Positions 51,727 through 61,917 of a DNA stretch of 64,000 nt are shown here, in pieces (positions within the stretch are counted from its first letter, which is position 1; the number at the start of each line of letters is the position of its first letter). The stretch spans positions 380,181 through 444,180 of the forward strand of contig NZ_JAFMZO010000001.1 of the NCBI RefSeq assembly GCF_024436395.1, given 5' to 3'. The position numbers were made by a program, and so were the translations under genes. Origin of the DNA: Paradesertivirga mongoliensis. Lineage in GTDB: Bacteria; Bacteroidota; Bacteroidia; Sphingobacteriales; Sphingobacteriaceae. The notes below the pieces were generated by a model. It did no database searches. It saw nothing but the letters and a program-made list of their open reading frames with translations, and was not told where the DNA came from.

Positions 51727-54700
51727 TTAATGATGTGCTGCGGCAGCTTCCTCCTCAAACTCCTTAATTCTGTCGAATTCAGGATGATGCTTACGTTCTT
51801 TAGACCACATAGAATAAATACCAGGGATCACAAATAATGTCAATATCAGTGAAAAGATTGTTCCCCCTACGATTACAATACCCATACCCATCCGGCTTTG
51901 CGATGCAGCTCCAAGCGCCAGCGCGATAGGAAGCGCTCCCAATGCAATTGCCAGGCTGGTCATTAAGATGGGACGGAGCCGTGCTTCTGCAGCTTCCATA
52001 ATAGCTTCCATTTTAGGTTTACCCTGCTCTCTGAGCTGATTGGCGAATTCAACAATCAATATCCCGTTCTTCGTGACGAGCCCTATAAGCATAATGGTAC
52101 CGATCTGACTGAAAATATTCCACGTTTGTCCGAATAACCACAGGGAAAACATCGCCCCGGCGACCGCCATAGGAACTGTGAGAATGATGATAAGTGGATC
52201 GACAAAGCTCTCGAACTGTGCCGCCAGAATGAGATAAATCAACACCAAGGCCAGTGCAAAGGCAAAGGCAGTATTTGAACTACTTTCCACAAAATCTCTC
52301 GATTCGCCCGACAAGTCGGTCGAAAAGGTATCATCCAATACTTTTTCACTTATTCTATCCATAGCATCAATGCCATCGCCGATACTTCTGCCGGGAGCAA
52401 GCGCCGCAGATACCGTGGCCGCCAGATACCGGTTATTATGATACAATTGAGGAGGACTGCTTCGTTCTTCCATCGAAACCAGGTTATCGAGCTGAATTAG
52501 CTGCCCGGTGTTGCTCCTTACAAATAAGGAAGTCAGGTCCAGAGGATCATCCCGGTCGGCACGTTCAAACTGACCCACAACCTGGTATTGCCGGCCATTC
52601 ATCATAAAGTATGCGAAACGCTGTCCGCTTAACGATAGCTGCAAAGTCTGTGCAATATCCAGAACAGATACGCCTAAGCTCTGCGCCTTTTCACGGTCTA
52701 TAGTGATATTAATTTCCGGTTTGTTGAACTTCAAATTCACATCGACCATAGAAAAAGTAGGGTCTTGACTTGCTTCATCTAAAAATTGTGGAATCTTGTC
52801 GCGAAGCTTTTCAAAGTTGGGTGCCTGGATGATATATTGAATCGGTGGTCCGCCCCTGCGATTTACAGCTATAGTAGGCTGCTGGCTCACCTGAACACGG
52901 GCTTCAGAATATTTTTTAGTTGCCCTGGTCAAAAAATCAGCTATTTCCTGTTGTGAACGCTCGCGCTCTTCGGGTTGGACTAAACCCAGACGAACCATTC
53001 CGCTGTTAACCGACCCGGAACCACCAAAGCCCGGAGAGGTAATGACCAGCGCAACCTGCTTTTCAGGAATAGAATCGTTTAACAAGTCGGTTAATTCCTG
53101 CATAAACCGGTCGGTGTAGTCGTACGAAGCACCTTCCTGGGCCGAGATCTGCAACCTTAGCATACTCCTGTCGTCCAAGGGTGCTGTCTCTTTAGTAAGG
53201 CTTATATAAAACAAAACGGTTAAACCCAGACATCCGATAATGATAGGAAAGCTCAGCCACCTCTTCTTCATGAAATCGCCCAAAGCACTGGCATAACCAG
53301 CGTTCATTTTTTGAAAATACGGCTCTGTCCAATTATAAAATTTAGACTTGTTCTGTACGCCTCCCTTCATCAAATAGGCATTTAGCATCGGGGTGAGGGT
53401 TAGTGAAACAAAAGCAGAAATTAATACCGCTGCCCCAATCACCACTCCGAATTCACGGAACAGGCGCCCCACAAATCCCTCTAAAAAGATGACGGGCAAA
53501 AATACCGCCGCAAGGGTTATGGATATCGATATTACCGCCATAAAGATCTCATTAGCGCCCTTTATTGCGGCTTCAATCGGAGACATTCCCTCTTCCACTT
53601 TTTTGTAGATATTTTCTGTCACCACGATACCATCATCCACCACCAAACCAGTTGCAAGTACAATCGCCAGCAACGTGAGTACGTTGATTGAAAAACCCGC
53701 CAGGTACATGATAAAGAATGTGGCTATCAACGAAACCGGTATATCTATTAAGGGCCGGAAAGCGATTCCCCAATCTCGGAAAAACAGATAAATGATAATG
53801 ATAACCAGGATAAGCGAAATCAGAATAGTCTCGGCGACTTCGGTAACAGACTTTTTTATAAAAAGCGTATTATCCATTGCAATATTCAATTGCAAATCTT
53901 TTGGCGCCTCCTTTTTTAACTTCTCGAACTCCTCGTAAAACTTGCCTGAAATTTCCAGATAATTAGTTCCCGGTTGAGGAATTATGGCCAAGCCTACCAT
54001 AGGTTGCCCGGATTCGCTCATTTTCGTTTCAAGATTCTCAGGACCAAGCTCAGCTGATCCGATATCGCTGAAGCGGATAATCTTATCTCCTTCCGACTTC
54101 ACAATCAGGTTATTAAACTGCTCCTGGTTAGATAAATTACCCAGGGTTTTTACAACCAACTCGGTGTTGGCCCCTGTTACCTTACCCGAAGGAAGTTCAA
54201 TATTTTGCTGGTTTAAGGCATTCCTGATATCAGAGACGGTCAACCCGTATGACGCGAGCTTATCAGGATTTAACCACAAACGCATTGCGTAACGTTTCTG
54301 ACCCCAAATTTGCACGCTGCTCACTCCCGGTATAGTTTGAAACCGCTGCGACAACACATTTTCCGCATAATCGCTCAGATTAAGCTGATCCCGGGTGCTG
54401 CTTCCAACCGTCATCGTAATAATCGGCTCGGAATCAGCATCGGCTTTAGAAACAACCGGTGGTGAATCGATATCATCAGGCAACTCTCGTACAGCTTGTG
54501 ATACTTTATCCCGAACATCGTTGGCGGCTTCTTCCAGATTTTTATCAAGGTTGAACTCGATGTTAATCCTGCTTGACCCCTGATTACTGGAGGAAGATAT
54601 ATTTCTTATCCCATCAATCGAATTAATTGCTTTTTCGAGTGGCTCGGTAATTTGCGACTCAATAATGTCCGAGTTTGCACCCGAATAGTTAGTTCGAACG

Positions 54701-54837
54701 GACACTATTGCCGGATCAATCGAAGGAAATTCCCTGACACCTAAAAATGAATAGCCGATTAGTCCGAAAAGAACCAGCATAAGATTCAGCACGATGGTAA
54801 AAACCGGCCTCTTTATACTTGTGGTTGATAAACTCAT
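51727..54837 (-). CDS. RND efflux pump inner membrane transporter (HAE1/AcrB type)
   Basis: This 1036-aa transporter has 12 membrane helices and two large periplasmic loops. TM4 holds the proton-relay Asp pair (LATGLVVDDGIVVTENIYKK near 405), and GLVTKNGILIVEFANQLREQG lies near 930. RPVFTIVLNLMLVLFGLIGY at the start is typical. It exports hydrophobic compounds by proton antiport. Its ATG overlaps the adaptor stop by 4 bp. Confidence 0.96.
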   Translation of the reverse strand: MSLSTTSIKRPVFTIVLNLMLVLFGLIGYSFLGVREFPSIDPAIVSVRTNYSGANSDIIESQITEPLEKAINSIDGIRNISSSSNQGSSRINIEFNLDKNLEEAANDVRDKVSQAVRELPDDIDSPPVVSKADADSEPIITMTVGSSTRDQLNLSDYAENVLSQRFQTIPGVSSVQIWGQKRYAMRLWLNPDKLASYGLTVSDIRNALNQQNIELPSGKVTGANTELVVKTLGNLSNQEQFNNLIVKSEGDKIIRFSDIGSAELGPENLETKMSESGQPMVGLAIIPQPGTNYLEISGKFYEEFEKLKKEAPKDLQLNIAMDNTLFIKKSVTEVAETILISLILVIIIIYLFFRDWGIAFRPLIDIPVSLIATFFIMYLAGFSINVLTLLAIVLATGLVVDDGIVVTENIYKKVEEGMSPIEAAIKGANEIFMAVISISITLAAVFLPVIFLEGFVGRLFREFGVVIGAAVLISAFVSLTLTPMLNAYLMKGGVQNKSKFYNWTEPYFQKMNAGYASALGDFMKKRWLSFPIIIGCLGLTVLFYISLTKETAPLDDRSMLRLQISAQEGASYDYTDRFMQELTDLLNDSIPEKQVALVITSPGFGGSGSVNSGMVRLGLVQPEERERSQQEIADFLTRATKKYSEARVQVSQQPTIAVNRRGGPPIQYIIQAPNFEKLRDKIPQFLDEASQDPTFSMVDVNLKFNKPEINITIDREKAQSLGVSVLDIAQTLQLSLSGQRFAYFMMNGRQYQVVGQFERADRDDPLDLTSLFVRSNTGQLIQLDNLVSMEERSSPPQLYHNNRYLAATVSAALAPGRSIGDGIDAMDRISEKVLDDTFSTDLSGESRDFVESSSNTAFAFALALVLIYLILAAQFESFVDPLIIILTVPMAVAGAMFSLWLFGQTWNIFSQIGTIMLIGLVTKNGILIVEFANQLREQGKPKMEAIMEAAEARLRPILMTSLAIALGALPIALALGAASQSRMGMGIVIVGGTIFSLILTLFVIPGIYSMWSKERKHHPEFDRIKEFEEEAAAAHH

Positions 54838-55916
54838 AGTTTCACATTTTTACCGTCTCCGGTTTTCACTTTCACTTTACTCCCATCTTTGAGCGTCATG
54901 ATACCTGTAGTTAACACGGTATCTCCTGCTTTCAATCCTGACGTGACTAACACATCCTTCTCCGTTCGTGTGGACGTCTCAATCATCACCTCTTTCGCTT
55001 TTCCGCCCTCGGTTATAAAAACTTTTTTTCCTTCCTGAACCGGCACAATTGCTTCCGAAGGAACAAGTATAGCGTCCTCAATCTCGGCAAGAGGCAAGGA
55101 AATACTAACAAAAGAGCCGGGAATCAACACGCCCGCCGGATTGTCGGCCCTGGCTCTGAGTTGAAGGGTACGGCTGGCTGCTTCAATACGAGGTTCAAAT
55201 GCGTATACCCTGGCTTTAAATACCTGCGTAGAGCCGGCAACCGTAAAGTCAATAGTAGTCCCCACCCGCACCTGGCCAGAATATTTCTCCGGAACCGAAA
55301 ATGTCACCTTCACGGGATTTATACTCACAAGATTGGTGATTGGCATTGAAGGAGTAACGTATTCGCCGGTCGAAACCGCCCGCAGACCGATCCTTCCGCT
55401 AAAGGGTGCGTTGATTACCGTCTTCCCTATCTGCGCTCTGATTAGCTGACTCTGAGCCTTTGCCGTACGAAAATCGGCTGATGCGATATCATACTCCTCG
55501 CGACTGATTGCTTCCTTCTGTAGCAAAAGCCGGGCACGTCTTTCGTTTTCTGCCGCAAGATTTTGCCTGGTCATCGCCTGTGCAAGCTGAGCCCGCAATT
55601 CGGAGTCATCAATTTTCACCAGCGCCTGCCCGCGCCGTACATTACTACCTTCATTAAAATAGATACCTCTAACTATTCCCGATACTTCACTAATAATACG
55701 AACTTCTTCGTTTGCGTCTATTGAGCCCGTTACAGTCAGAGAATTTGAAAAAGACGTGGGGGTCACCACAATGCCGTTCACATTCATTGGTCTGTCGCCG
55801 CCTGGCCCGCCTCCTGCTCTTCTGCCGCCGCCCTCTTCCTTTCTGGTTATCCGGTAAACGATCAAAGCAATAAAGAAAGTGAGGAGTAAACCCCAAATAA
55901 TATGTCGTTTTTTCAT
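54834..55916 (-). CDS. RND efflux periplasmic adaptor (membrane fusion protein)
   Basis: This 360-aa MFP has an N-terminal membrane anchor (about 5-22), a Gly/Arg-rich linker (GGGRRAGGGPGGDRP), a barrel-sandwich lipoyl domain (EVSGIVRGIYFNEGSNVRRGQALVKID near 80), an alpha-hairpin, and a second half-lipoyl (VINAPFSGRIGLRAVSTGEYV near 165). It bridges the pump and TolC. The start shares one base (55916) with the MarR gene end. Confidence 0.94.
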   Translation of the reverse strand: MKKRHIIWGLLLTFFIALIVYRITRKEEGGGRRAGGGPGGDRPMNVNGIVVTPTSFSNSLTVTGSIDANEEVRIISEVSGIVRGIYFNEGSNVRRGQALVKIDDSELRAQLAQAMTRQNLAAENERRARLLLQKEAISREEYDIASADFRTAKAQSQLIRAQIGKTVINAPFSGRIGLRAVSTGEYVTPSMPITNLVSINPVKVTFSVPEKYSGQVRVGTTIDFTVAGSTQVFKARVYAFEPRIEAASRTLQLRARADNPAGVLIPGSFVSISLPLAEIEDAILVPSEAIVPVQEGKKVFITEGGKAKEVMIETSTRTEKDVLVTSGLKAGDTVLTTGIMTLKDGSKVKVKTGDGKNVKL

Positions 55917-56377
55917 TATCTGTTTTTGTAATTAATGGTGATGTTTTTAGGTTCTACTTCGGCTAAGTTATGACTGATTTGCAACAGTACCTCCGAAAAT
56001 ATCTGAATCTTTTCTTCGGACAGATTTTCCATGGATTGCTTGTTTAAGCGGCTGATCACTTTTTCGATCTTCGGAATCGCTTCCCTGGCTTTGTCGGTCA
56101 GTTTGATCACCTGCTGCCTCCTGTCGTTTATATTTTTTTCTCTTACAACATACCCTTTAGATGACAGGTAATCTACAATATTCACCATAAACGACTTGTC
56201 GACCTCCAGCAATTCAGACAGTGCTTTTTGCGTCAACTGCTCTTTGTGCAAATTAATAAGAACAAGAACGTATTGATATCTGTCAATATCTAATCCTCCT
56301 GTTTGCTGAGAAAATATAGAGAGGTATTTTTTTGTAACTGATATCAGCAACTGCGCCAATGGTTGTTTCATTGCCAT
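55916..56377 (-). CDS. MarR family regulator of the RND operon
   Basis: This is a 153-aa MarR protein. The winged helix lies at about 45-110 (QKALSELLEVDKSFMVNIVDYLSSKGYVVREKNINDRRQQVIKLT, with the D-x-R-R wing). It is first in the operon with adaptor, pump and channel, so it is the likely ligand-responsive repressor. A TAATTTTG element ends 5 nt before the ATG at 56377; the mRNA may start there or translation may begin at the second Met (56371). A 10-bp inverted repeat lies just upstream. Confidence 0.9.
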   Translation of the reverse strand: MAMKQPLAQLLISVTKKYLSIFSQQTGGLDIDRYQYVLVLINLHKEQLTQKALSELLEVDKSFMVNIVDYLSSKGYVVREKNINDRRQQVIKLTDKAREAIPKIEKVISRLNKQSMENLSEEKIQIFSEVLLQISHNLAEVEPKNITINYKNR

Positions 56378-56382
56378 GTCAA

Positions 56383-56430
56383 CAAAATTAACGCAGCAGA
56401 TTAAAAATAGTTGATCGTACCAACTATTTT
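56383..56430 (-). promoter_or_regulatory. Promoter element and MarR-type palindrome of the efflux operon
   Basis: TAATTTTG (minus strand, 56383-56390) fits the -7 consensus. AAAATAGTTG (56404-56413) and CAACTATTTT (56421-56430) form perfect 10-bp inverted arms around 7 bp, a size and symmetry usual for MarR dimers. The repeat lies between the efflux operon and the divergent M61 peptidase gene and could control both. Confidence 0.6.
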
Positions 56431-56487
56431 ACAGTGGATAAACCGAGCCAATTGGCTAAGCCATAATTTTTAACTAAAATTGAATTA

Positions 56488-58311
56488 ATGAAGAAATTAC
56501 TTTCGCACACACCTATATATATATTATTTATGATGTTAAACGCGGCCGGAAGCGCTGCTCAATCCGAAATTTCTTATGTGGTGTCTTTCCCCGAGGCTCA
56601 GGCACATTACGCTGATGTTGAAATGAACATCAAGGGGATCAATAGCAGCTCGATCGATCTTAGAATGCCTGTATGGGCGCCTGGTTCTTACCTGGTAAGA
56701 GAATTCGCAAAAAATGTTGAGGGATTTTCGGCGAGAACTTCTTCTAATACCCGCCTTTCAAGCTCAAAAATCAACAAAAACACTTGGAGGATCTCGGGAA
56801 TAAGCAATAAGGATATTACGATCAATTACCGCATTTACGCTTTTGAACTCTCGGTACGCACCAGTTTTGTAGATGTCTCGCATGCATTTTTATCGCCAAG
56901 CGGATTATTTATGTATCCTGATGGGCAGATCAGCTCGCCATCGACTGTTACTATTAAGCCGTATCAAGACTGGAAGAAGATTTCGACCGGACTCGAGCCG
57001 GTAAAAGGCCAAGCAAACACATTTTATGCGCCAAACTATGATATTCTCTACGATTCCCCTCTCGAGGTTGGCAACCACGACACCTTCGAATTTGAAGCAG
57101 CGGGCGTTAAACACGAAGTCGCCATGTACGGCGGTGGCAATTATGATAAAAAACAGCTCTCGGCAGATATCACAAAAATAGTAGAGGCCGAAACTGACAT
57201 CTTCGACGGGAATCCCAATAAACGTTATGTATTTATTGTGCACAACACCCTGGCTGGCGGAGGCGGACTCGAGCACCTTAATTCTACGGTGCTTGGAGCA
57301 ATACGATTAGGTTATACCAATGAAGACAGCTACAAAAGCTTTTTAGGATTGGTGGCTCATGAGTATTTCCACTTATGGAATGTTAAGAGATTACGGCCCC
57401 AAGCATTAGGGCCCTTCGATTATAGCAATGAAAACTATACCACCAATTTATGGGTAGCCGAAGGTTTCACCGCTTATTATGATAATCTGATGCTGCGCCG
57501 TACGAACATATATAGCCCGGAAAAATATCTCGAACTACTTACTACCGATATAAATACAGTCGAAAACCAGCCCGGAAACAGAATACAGCCGGTTAGCGAA
57601 GCAAGCTTTGACGCCTGGATTAAATATTACCGGCCGAACGAAAATTCAAAAAACAGCACCATATCCTATTACGACAAAGGCGCAATGATCGGGCTGATCC
57701 TCGATCTTGAAATACTGGGCGCAACCAAGGGAGCCCGACGCTTAGATGATGTAATGAAGGCGATGTATGACGAATACTATAAAAAGTTAAACCGGGGTTA
57801 TACTGATGCGGAATTTAAGGCCATGGCCGAGAAAATAGCGGGAAAACCCCTTGATGAAATCTATACTAAGTATATTAACGGAACAGAACCGATAAGCTTT
57901 AATTCATATTTAGGGCACGCAGGGCTGTATCTCGTGAATGACCATGCGGGTAAGTCTATCCCTACCCTCGGGGCCGCCACTGTAGTAAGAGATGGCAAAC
58001 TGATGATTACTTCGGTGCAAAGAGGAACCGCTGCATGGACTAACGGGCTGAGCGTGAACGACGAGATAATCGCCATAGACGATTATCGCATAACAGGCAC
58101 TACCGACACAAAAGGGGTGACCGATCTGGCAAAAGCGATATCAGCCAAAAAAGTGCGTAACAAAATCAAGGTAACTGTGTCCAGGGACGGCATTATCAGA
58201 AATATAGACGTTACGTTAACTCAACACCCTGGAGCACGATACCGGATAGAAGGAGATAAAAATGCGACTGCCCAACAAATGGCTATCAGAAAGAAGTGGC
58301 TTAGCTTGTAA
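56488..58311 (+). CDS. M61 family metallopeptidase with PDZ domain
   Basis: This 607-aa protein has a signal peptide (about 1-24), an N-terminal beta domain (YVVSFPEAQAHYADVEMNI), the catalytic domain with HEYFHLWNVKRLRP near residue 288 and the downstream Glu in LWVAEGFTAYYDN near 328, and a C-terminal PDZ domain near 480-575. The family is the glycyl aminopeptidase type. It should act in the periplasm. It starts 111 bp from the divergent marR gene. Confidence 0.93.
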   Translation: MKKLLSHTPIYILFMMLNAAGSAAQSEISYVVSFPEAQAHYADVEMNIKGINSSSIDLRMPVWAPGSYLVREFAKNVEGFSARTSSNTRLSSSKINKNTWRISGISNKDITINYRIYAFELSVRTSFVDVSHAFLSPSGLFMYPDGQISSPSTVTIKPYQDWKKISTGLEPVKGQANTFYAPNYDILYDSPLEVGNHDTFEFEAAGVKHEVAMYGGGNYDKKQLSADITKIVEAETDIFDGNPNKRYVFIVHNTLAGGGGLEHLNSTVLGAIRLGYTNEDSYKSFLGLVAHEYFHLWNVKRLRPQALGPFDYSNENYTTNLWVAEGFTAYYDNLMLRRTNIYSPEKYLELLTTDINTVENQPGNRIQPVSEASFDAWIKYYRPNENSKNSTISYYDKGAMIGLILDLEILGATKGARRLDDVMKAMYDEYYKKLNRGYTDAEFKAMAEKIAGKPLDEIYTKYINGTEPISFNSYLGHAGLYLVNDHAGKSIPTLGAATVVRDGKLMITSVQRGTAAWTNGLSVNDEIIAIDDYRITGTTDTKGVTDLAKAISAKKVRNKIKVTVSRDGIIRNIDVTLTQHPGARYRIEGDKNATAQQMAIRKKWLSL

Positions 58312-58468
58312 GCTTATGTCGGGGGGGACCAGAAGCCTGATACATTAATGTCTCTCGGACTAAACGCATCCGGTTTAAAAATTAGATTTTTTAATTAAAC
58401 CGCGTACCACAAATTTCAATATATTCGCTCTGCACGATTAGTGATACCGAGTCTGAATAAATTATATA

Positions 58469-59185
58469 ATGATACGCTGCCTGGTTGTTGACGATGAGCC
58501 TCTGGCACTCGATATACTCACAGATTATATTGATAAAGTTCCTTTTTTGAAGCTTGTTGCTGCTACAACCAGCGCGTTTGAGGCCTTAGCTATCGCGCAA
58601 AAAGACGAAATCGACCTGATCTTTCTGGACGTACAAATGCCAGAACTTACCGGCATCCAGTTTCTGAAAATTCTAAACGGCAAGTGTAACGTTATTCTCA
58701 CCACTGCTTATTCTCAATATGCATTGGATGGATATGAACTCGACGTTGCCGATTATTTGCTTAAACCAATAGCTTTCGACCGGTTTTACAAATCTGTTTT
58801 AAAGGTCCAGAATACGCTTCAGCAAGTTAGCCCGCAAGCGCCGGTAAAGATCATCGACAATACCATCAATTCGTTTATCTTTGTTAAAACCGAACACAGG
58901 ATACAAAAGATCTATCTCGATGATATCCTCTATATCGAAGGCTTAAAAGATTATATCTCCATCTTCACAAAAACGGAGCGGGTAATTACACTCCAGCCTA
59001 TGAAAAAAATGGAAGAGAGTCTGCCTGCCGGACGATTTATCAGGGTTCACAAATCGTATATCGTATCTATTGATAAGATAGAAAGCATAGAACGGAGCAG
59101 AATTCAAATCTGTGATAAAATTATCCCTATCGGAGATACCTACCGGGATAATTTCTTCAAGGTGATAGAGGATAAAAACATCTAA
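58469..59185 (+). CDS. LytTR-type response regulator
   Basis: This 238-aa regulator has a receiver domain (1-120; Asp54 in LIFLDVQMPELTG, and DYLLKPIAFDRF) and a C-terminal LytTR DNA-binding domain (about 135-235; FVKTEHRIQKIYLDDILYIE, FIRVHKSYIVS). It normally pairs with a LytS/YehU-type histidine kinase; none is adjacent here. The promoter region 58312-58468 shows a G7 run but no clear box. Confidence 0.95.
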   Translation: MIRCLVVDDEPLALDILTDYIDKVPFLKLVAATTSAFEALAIAQKDEIDLIFLDVQMPELTGIQFLKILNGKCNVILTTAYSQYALDGYELDVADYLLKPIAFDRFYKSVLKVQNTLQQVSPQAPVKIIDNTINSFIFVKTEHRIQKIYLDDILYIEGLKDYISIFTKTERVITLQPMKKMEESLPAGRFIRVHKSYIVSIDKIESIERSRIQICDKIIPIGDTYRDNFFKVIEDKNI

Positions 59186-59187
59186 AT

Positions 59188-59925
59188 TTAACCCTCTACG
59201 AAACTTTTTATTTTCTGCTCGGCTTCGGCAACAACTTCTTCGTGAGATTTTTTGCCAGATGCAATCGGCTCCAAAACTGTGTAAGTTATCCCCTGCCCGA
59301 ACCTTAAAGGATAAAGCCCGTATTGAGTTAATTCCCACGACCCCTGAATGGCGATAGGAACGACGAGAGCATCAGGCACCTTCTTCAGCAAGGTCACCAC
59401 GCCGCCAGTAGCGAAGGGCTTCATCTTTCCGTTCTTTGTTCGGGTACCTTCCGGGAATATCACGGCAGACCACTTATTTTCTCTCATCCGCCCGGCCAGC
59501 TTCAGGATCTCTGAGATGGACTGTTTCGGATCTTTTCTGTCGATGTTGGCTCCGCCACCATGAATTAAGTTAAATGGTATGCTTGGAATCGGTTGTCGCG
59601 TAAGCTCAATTTTGGAAATAAACTTTGCGTGATATTTTCTTAAATGCCAGATGAGCGGAGCAATGTCGTACATACTCTGGTGATTAGCTACAAAAACAAT
59701 AGAACGGTCAGGCGGAAGTTCGAATTTGTTATTAAATCTTACATGACATCCCACACAGTAATAGGTGCTCACCAGGAAAAAGTTTAAAATATCTACAGAT
59801 CGCTTGTGGGCAGAGTAGCCTCCCAGCTTCAAAGAGATCCATTGAATAGGATGAAAGATCAGCAGGAAAATGCAAAACGTTAAATATTGAAGCGGGGAAA
59901 AGATATATCCCAGAAATTTACTCAT
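59188..59925 (-). CDS. 1-acyl-sn-glycerol-3-phosphate acyltransferase (PlsC-like)
   Basis: This 245-aa acyltransferase has the HX4D motif VANHQSMYD near residue 83 and FPEGTRTKNGKMKPFATGG near 157. A hydrophobic N-terminal region (about 5-30) anchors it in the membrane. It transfers an acyl chain to lysophosphatidic acid or a similar acceptor in phospholipid synthesis. It converges with the LytTR gene and lies 29 bp downstream of the Nudix gene on the same strand. Confidence 0.92.
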   Translation of the reverse strand: MSKFLGYIFSPLQYLTFCIFLLIFHPIQWISLKLGGYSAHKRSVDILNFFLVSTYYCVGCHVRFNNKFELPPDRSIVFVANHQSMYDIAPLIWHLRKYHAKFISKIELTRQPIPSIPFNLIHGGGANIDRKDPKQSISEILKLAGRMRENKWSAVIFPEGTRTKNGKMKPFATGGVVTLLKKVPDALVVPIAIQGSWELTQYGLYPLRFGQGITYTVLEPIASGKKSHEEVVAEAEQKIKSFVEG

Positions 59926-59954
59926 GCTATAAATTGTTGCACAAATCTAACAGC

Positions 59955-60515
59955 TTAAACCTTATTTTCAAGCAACAGCAGTTTAACTCTCAATATTGCA
60001 GCTACACTTAATGAATCAGTGATCTGACCCGATATCACCATTTTATATGCTTCTTCAAAAGGCAAACGCTTCACCTGCAATTGTTCAGTTTCTTCCGGCT
60101 CTGCTTCGCCCTGCTGCAAGCCCCTGGCCAGATAAATATATCCGGCTTCGTCGCAAACTGAGTTAGACAAATGAAAAGGCATTAACTCTTTCCATTCGGC
60201 GGCTATCAAACCGGTCTCCTCCAAAAGCTCCCGTTTGGCCGTTTCCAAAGGATCGGTTCCCAGCGGACACCCTCCTTCGGGAATTTCCCAACTATACTTA
60301 TTTAAGGTATATCGGTACTGGCCTACCAGCCAGGTATGCAGTTCATCATCCAGAGGCAAAATCCCGATTCCGAGGTTTTTAAAATGTACTTTGCCATAAA
60401 TTCCATTCCCGCCCGATGGGTTGATCACCTCATACTCAGTAACATTTATCCATGGGTTATCATATATTTCTTTCGCAGACAGGGTTTGCCAGGGATTGTG
60501 ATTCTCGTCAATCAT
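59955..60515 (-). CDS. NUDIX hydrolase (ADP-ribose pyrophosphatase-like)
   Basis: This 186-aa enzyme has the Nudix box GCPLGTDPLETAKRELLEET near residue 85, in which the first Glu of GX5EX7REUXEEXGU appears as Thr. That variant occurs in a known subgroup of ADP-ribose-type Nudix proteins. An N-terminal beta domain (NPWINVTEYEVINPSGGNG) fits ADP-ribose pyrophosphatases. It likely cleaves nucleoside diphosphate-sugar type compounds. Confidence 0.9.
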   Translation of the reverse strand: MIDENHNPWQTLSAKEIYDNPWINVTEYEVINPSGGNGIYGKVHFKNLGIGILPLDDELHTWLVGQYRYTLNKYSWEIPEGGCPLGTDPLETAKRELLEETGLIAAEWKELMPFHLSNSVCDEAGYIYLARGLQQGEAEPEETEQLQVKRLPFEEAYKMVISGQITDSLSVAAILRVKLLLLENKV

Positions 60516-60582
60516 GTAGTTCAGTCTTAAGTTCTCCGATAAAAACGCTCACATTTATTCACCGGACGAATAGTAAAATAAC

Positions 60583-60610
60583 AAAAAAGCCTCCTGATAT
60601 ACAGAAGGCT
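60583..60610 (-). terminator. Rho-independent terminator of metK
   Basis: On the minus strand, AGCCTTCTG (60602-60610) pairs with CAGGAGGCT (60588-60596), with one G-U pair and a 5-nt loop, followed by TTTTT. It lies 24 nt after the metK stop and ends that transcript. Confidence 0.85.
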
Positions 60611-60633
60611 CTTCAATATGTTTTTAAATCGAC

Positions 60634-61887
60634 TTAGATTCCGAAAGCCGCTTTCACTTTTTCTACGTAATCAAGTTTTTCCCAGGTGAATAGTTCTACC
60701 TCGATTTCTTTCTTTTCGCCGCCAGCACCTTCGAATTGCTTTTTCACCACTTCGTATTCTCTTCCCATGTGGCCATAAGCTGCAGTTTCTGAATACATCG
60801 GATTACGAAGTTTTAGTCGAGTCTCAATACCATAAGGTGTCATATCAAATATTTCCGCAACCTTTTTGGCTATTTCCCCATCGTTAATTCCAACTTTTGA
60901 AGAATTATAGGTGTTTACATAAATACCCATCGGGTCTTTTACACCAATCGCATACGAAACTTGTACCAAAACCTCATCACAAACACCCGCTGCCACAAGA
61001 TTTTTAGCAATATGACGAGTTGCATAAGCCGCAGAACGGTCCACTTTCGATGGATCCTTGCCCGAAAACGCACCACCACCATGACCGCCTTTACCGCCAT
61101 ACGTATCTACAATGATCTTACGACCGGTTAATCCGGTATCTCCGTGAGGACCACCAATGACAAACTTCCCGGTAGGGTTAATATGATATTTAATATCGTT
61201 GTTAAACAATCCCTGTAATTCGGGTTTAAGCTTCGCTTTAACCCGAGGTATCAAAATATTGATGATATCTGCGCTGATCTTCTCCTGCATCGCTTTTTCA
61301 TCAGCGAAATCGTCGTGCTGAGTTGAAACTACAATAGCATCAATGCGCACCGGTTTGTGATCATCGCTGTATTCGATAGTCACCTGCGATTTTGCATCAG
61401 GACGCAAATAACTGATTGCTGAATTCTCGCGGCGTAAAGCGGCAAGCTCAATAAGTATTTTATGAGCCAGATCCAGAGCTAAAGGCATATAGTTAGCGGT
61501 TTCGCTTGTTGCATAACCAAACATCATCCCCTGATCACCGGCCCCTTGTTCCTGTTTCTCTTTACGATCTACTCCCTGGTTAATATCTGCCGACTGCTCA
61601 TGAATAGCCGAAATAATCCCACAAGAGCTGGCTTCGAACATATACTCTGCCTTGGTGTAACCTATTTTAGTGATCACTTCACGGGCAATGCGCTGAACGT
61701 CTAAATAGGTATTTGATTTAACTTCCCCGGCTAAAACTACCAGACCGGTTGTTACCAGGGTTTCGCATGCAACTTTGGAATCAGCATCCCAGGCTAAAAA
61801 ATTATCAATCAACGCATCCGAAATCTGATCCGCTACTTTGTCCGGATGTCCTTCAGATACAGACTCAGAAGTAAATAAATATGGCAT
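60634..61887 (-). CDS. metK: S-adenosylmethionine synthetase
   Basis: This 417-aa enzyme starts at ATG 61887 ([20 protein letters not shown]), the universal MetK beginning; the 48 upstream open codons cross a structured leader and are not coding. The ATP and K/Mg sites are visible: [13 protein letters not shown] near 14, [12 protein letters not shown] near 125 and [20 protein letters not shown] near 255. It makes SAM from ATP and methionine, the ligand of the riboswitch upstream of metH. Confidence 0.97.
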   Translation of the reverse strand: MPYLFTSESVSEGHPDKVADQISDALIDNFLAWDADSKVACETLVTTGLVVLAGEVKSNTYLDVQRIAREVITKIGYTKAEYMFEASSCGIISAIHEQSADINQGVDRKEKQEQGAGDQGMMFGYATSETANYMPLALDLAHKILIELAALRRENSAISYLRPDAKSQVTIEYSDDHKPVRIDAIVVSTQHDDFADEKAMQEKISADIINILIPRVKAKLKPELQGLFNNDIKYHINPTGKFVIGGPHGDTGLTGRKIIVDTYGGKGGHGGGAFSGKDPSKVDRSAAYATRHIAKNLVAAGVCDEVLVQVSYAIGVKDPMGIYVNTYNSSKVGINDGEIAKKVAEIFDMTPYGIETRLKLRNPMYSETAAYGHMGREYEVVKKQFEGAGGEKKEIEVELFTWEKLDYVEKVKAAFGI

Positions 61888-61917
61888 AATTAAATTCTTT
61901 CTATTTGAAGCTTGGTG

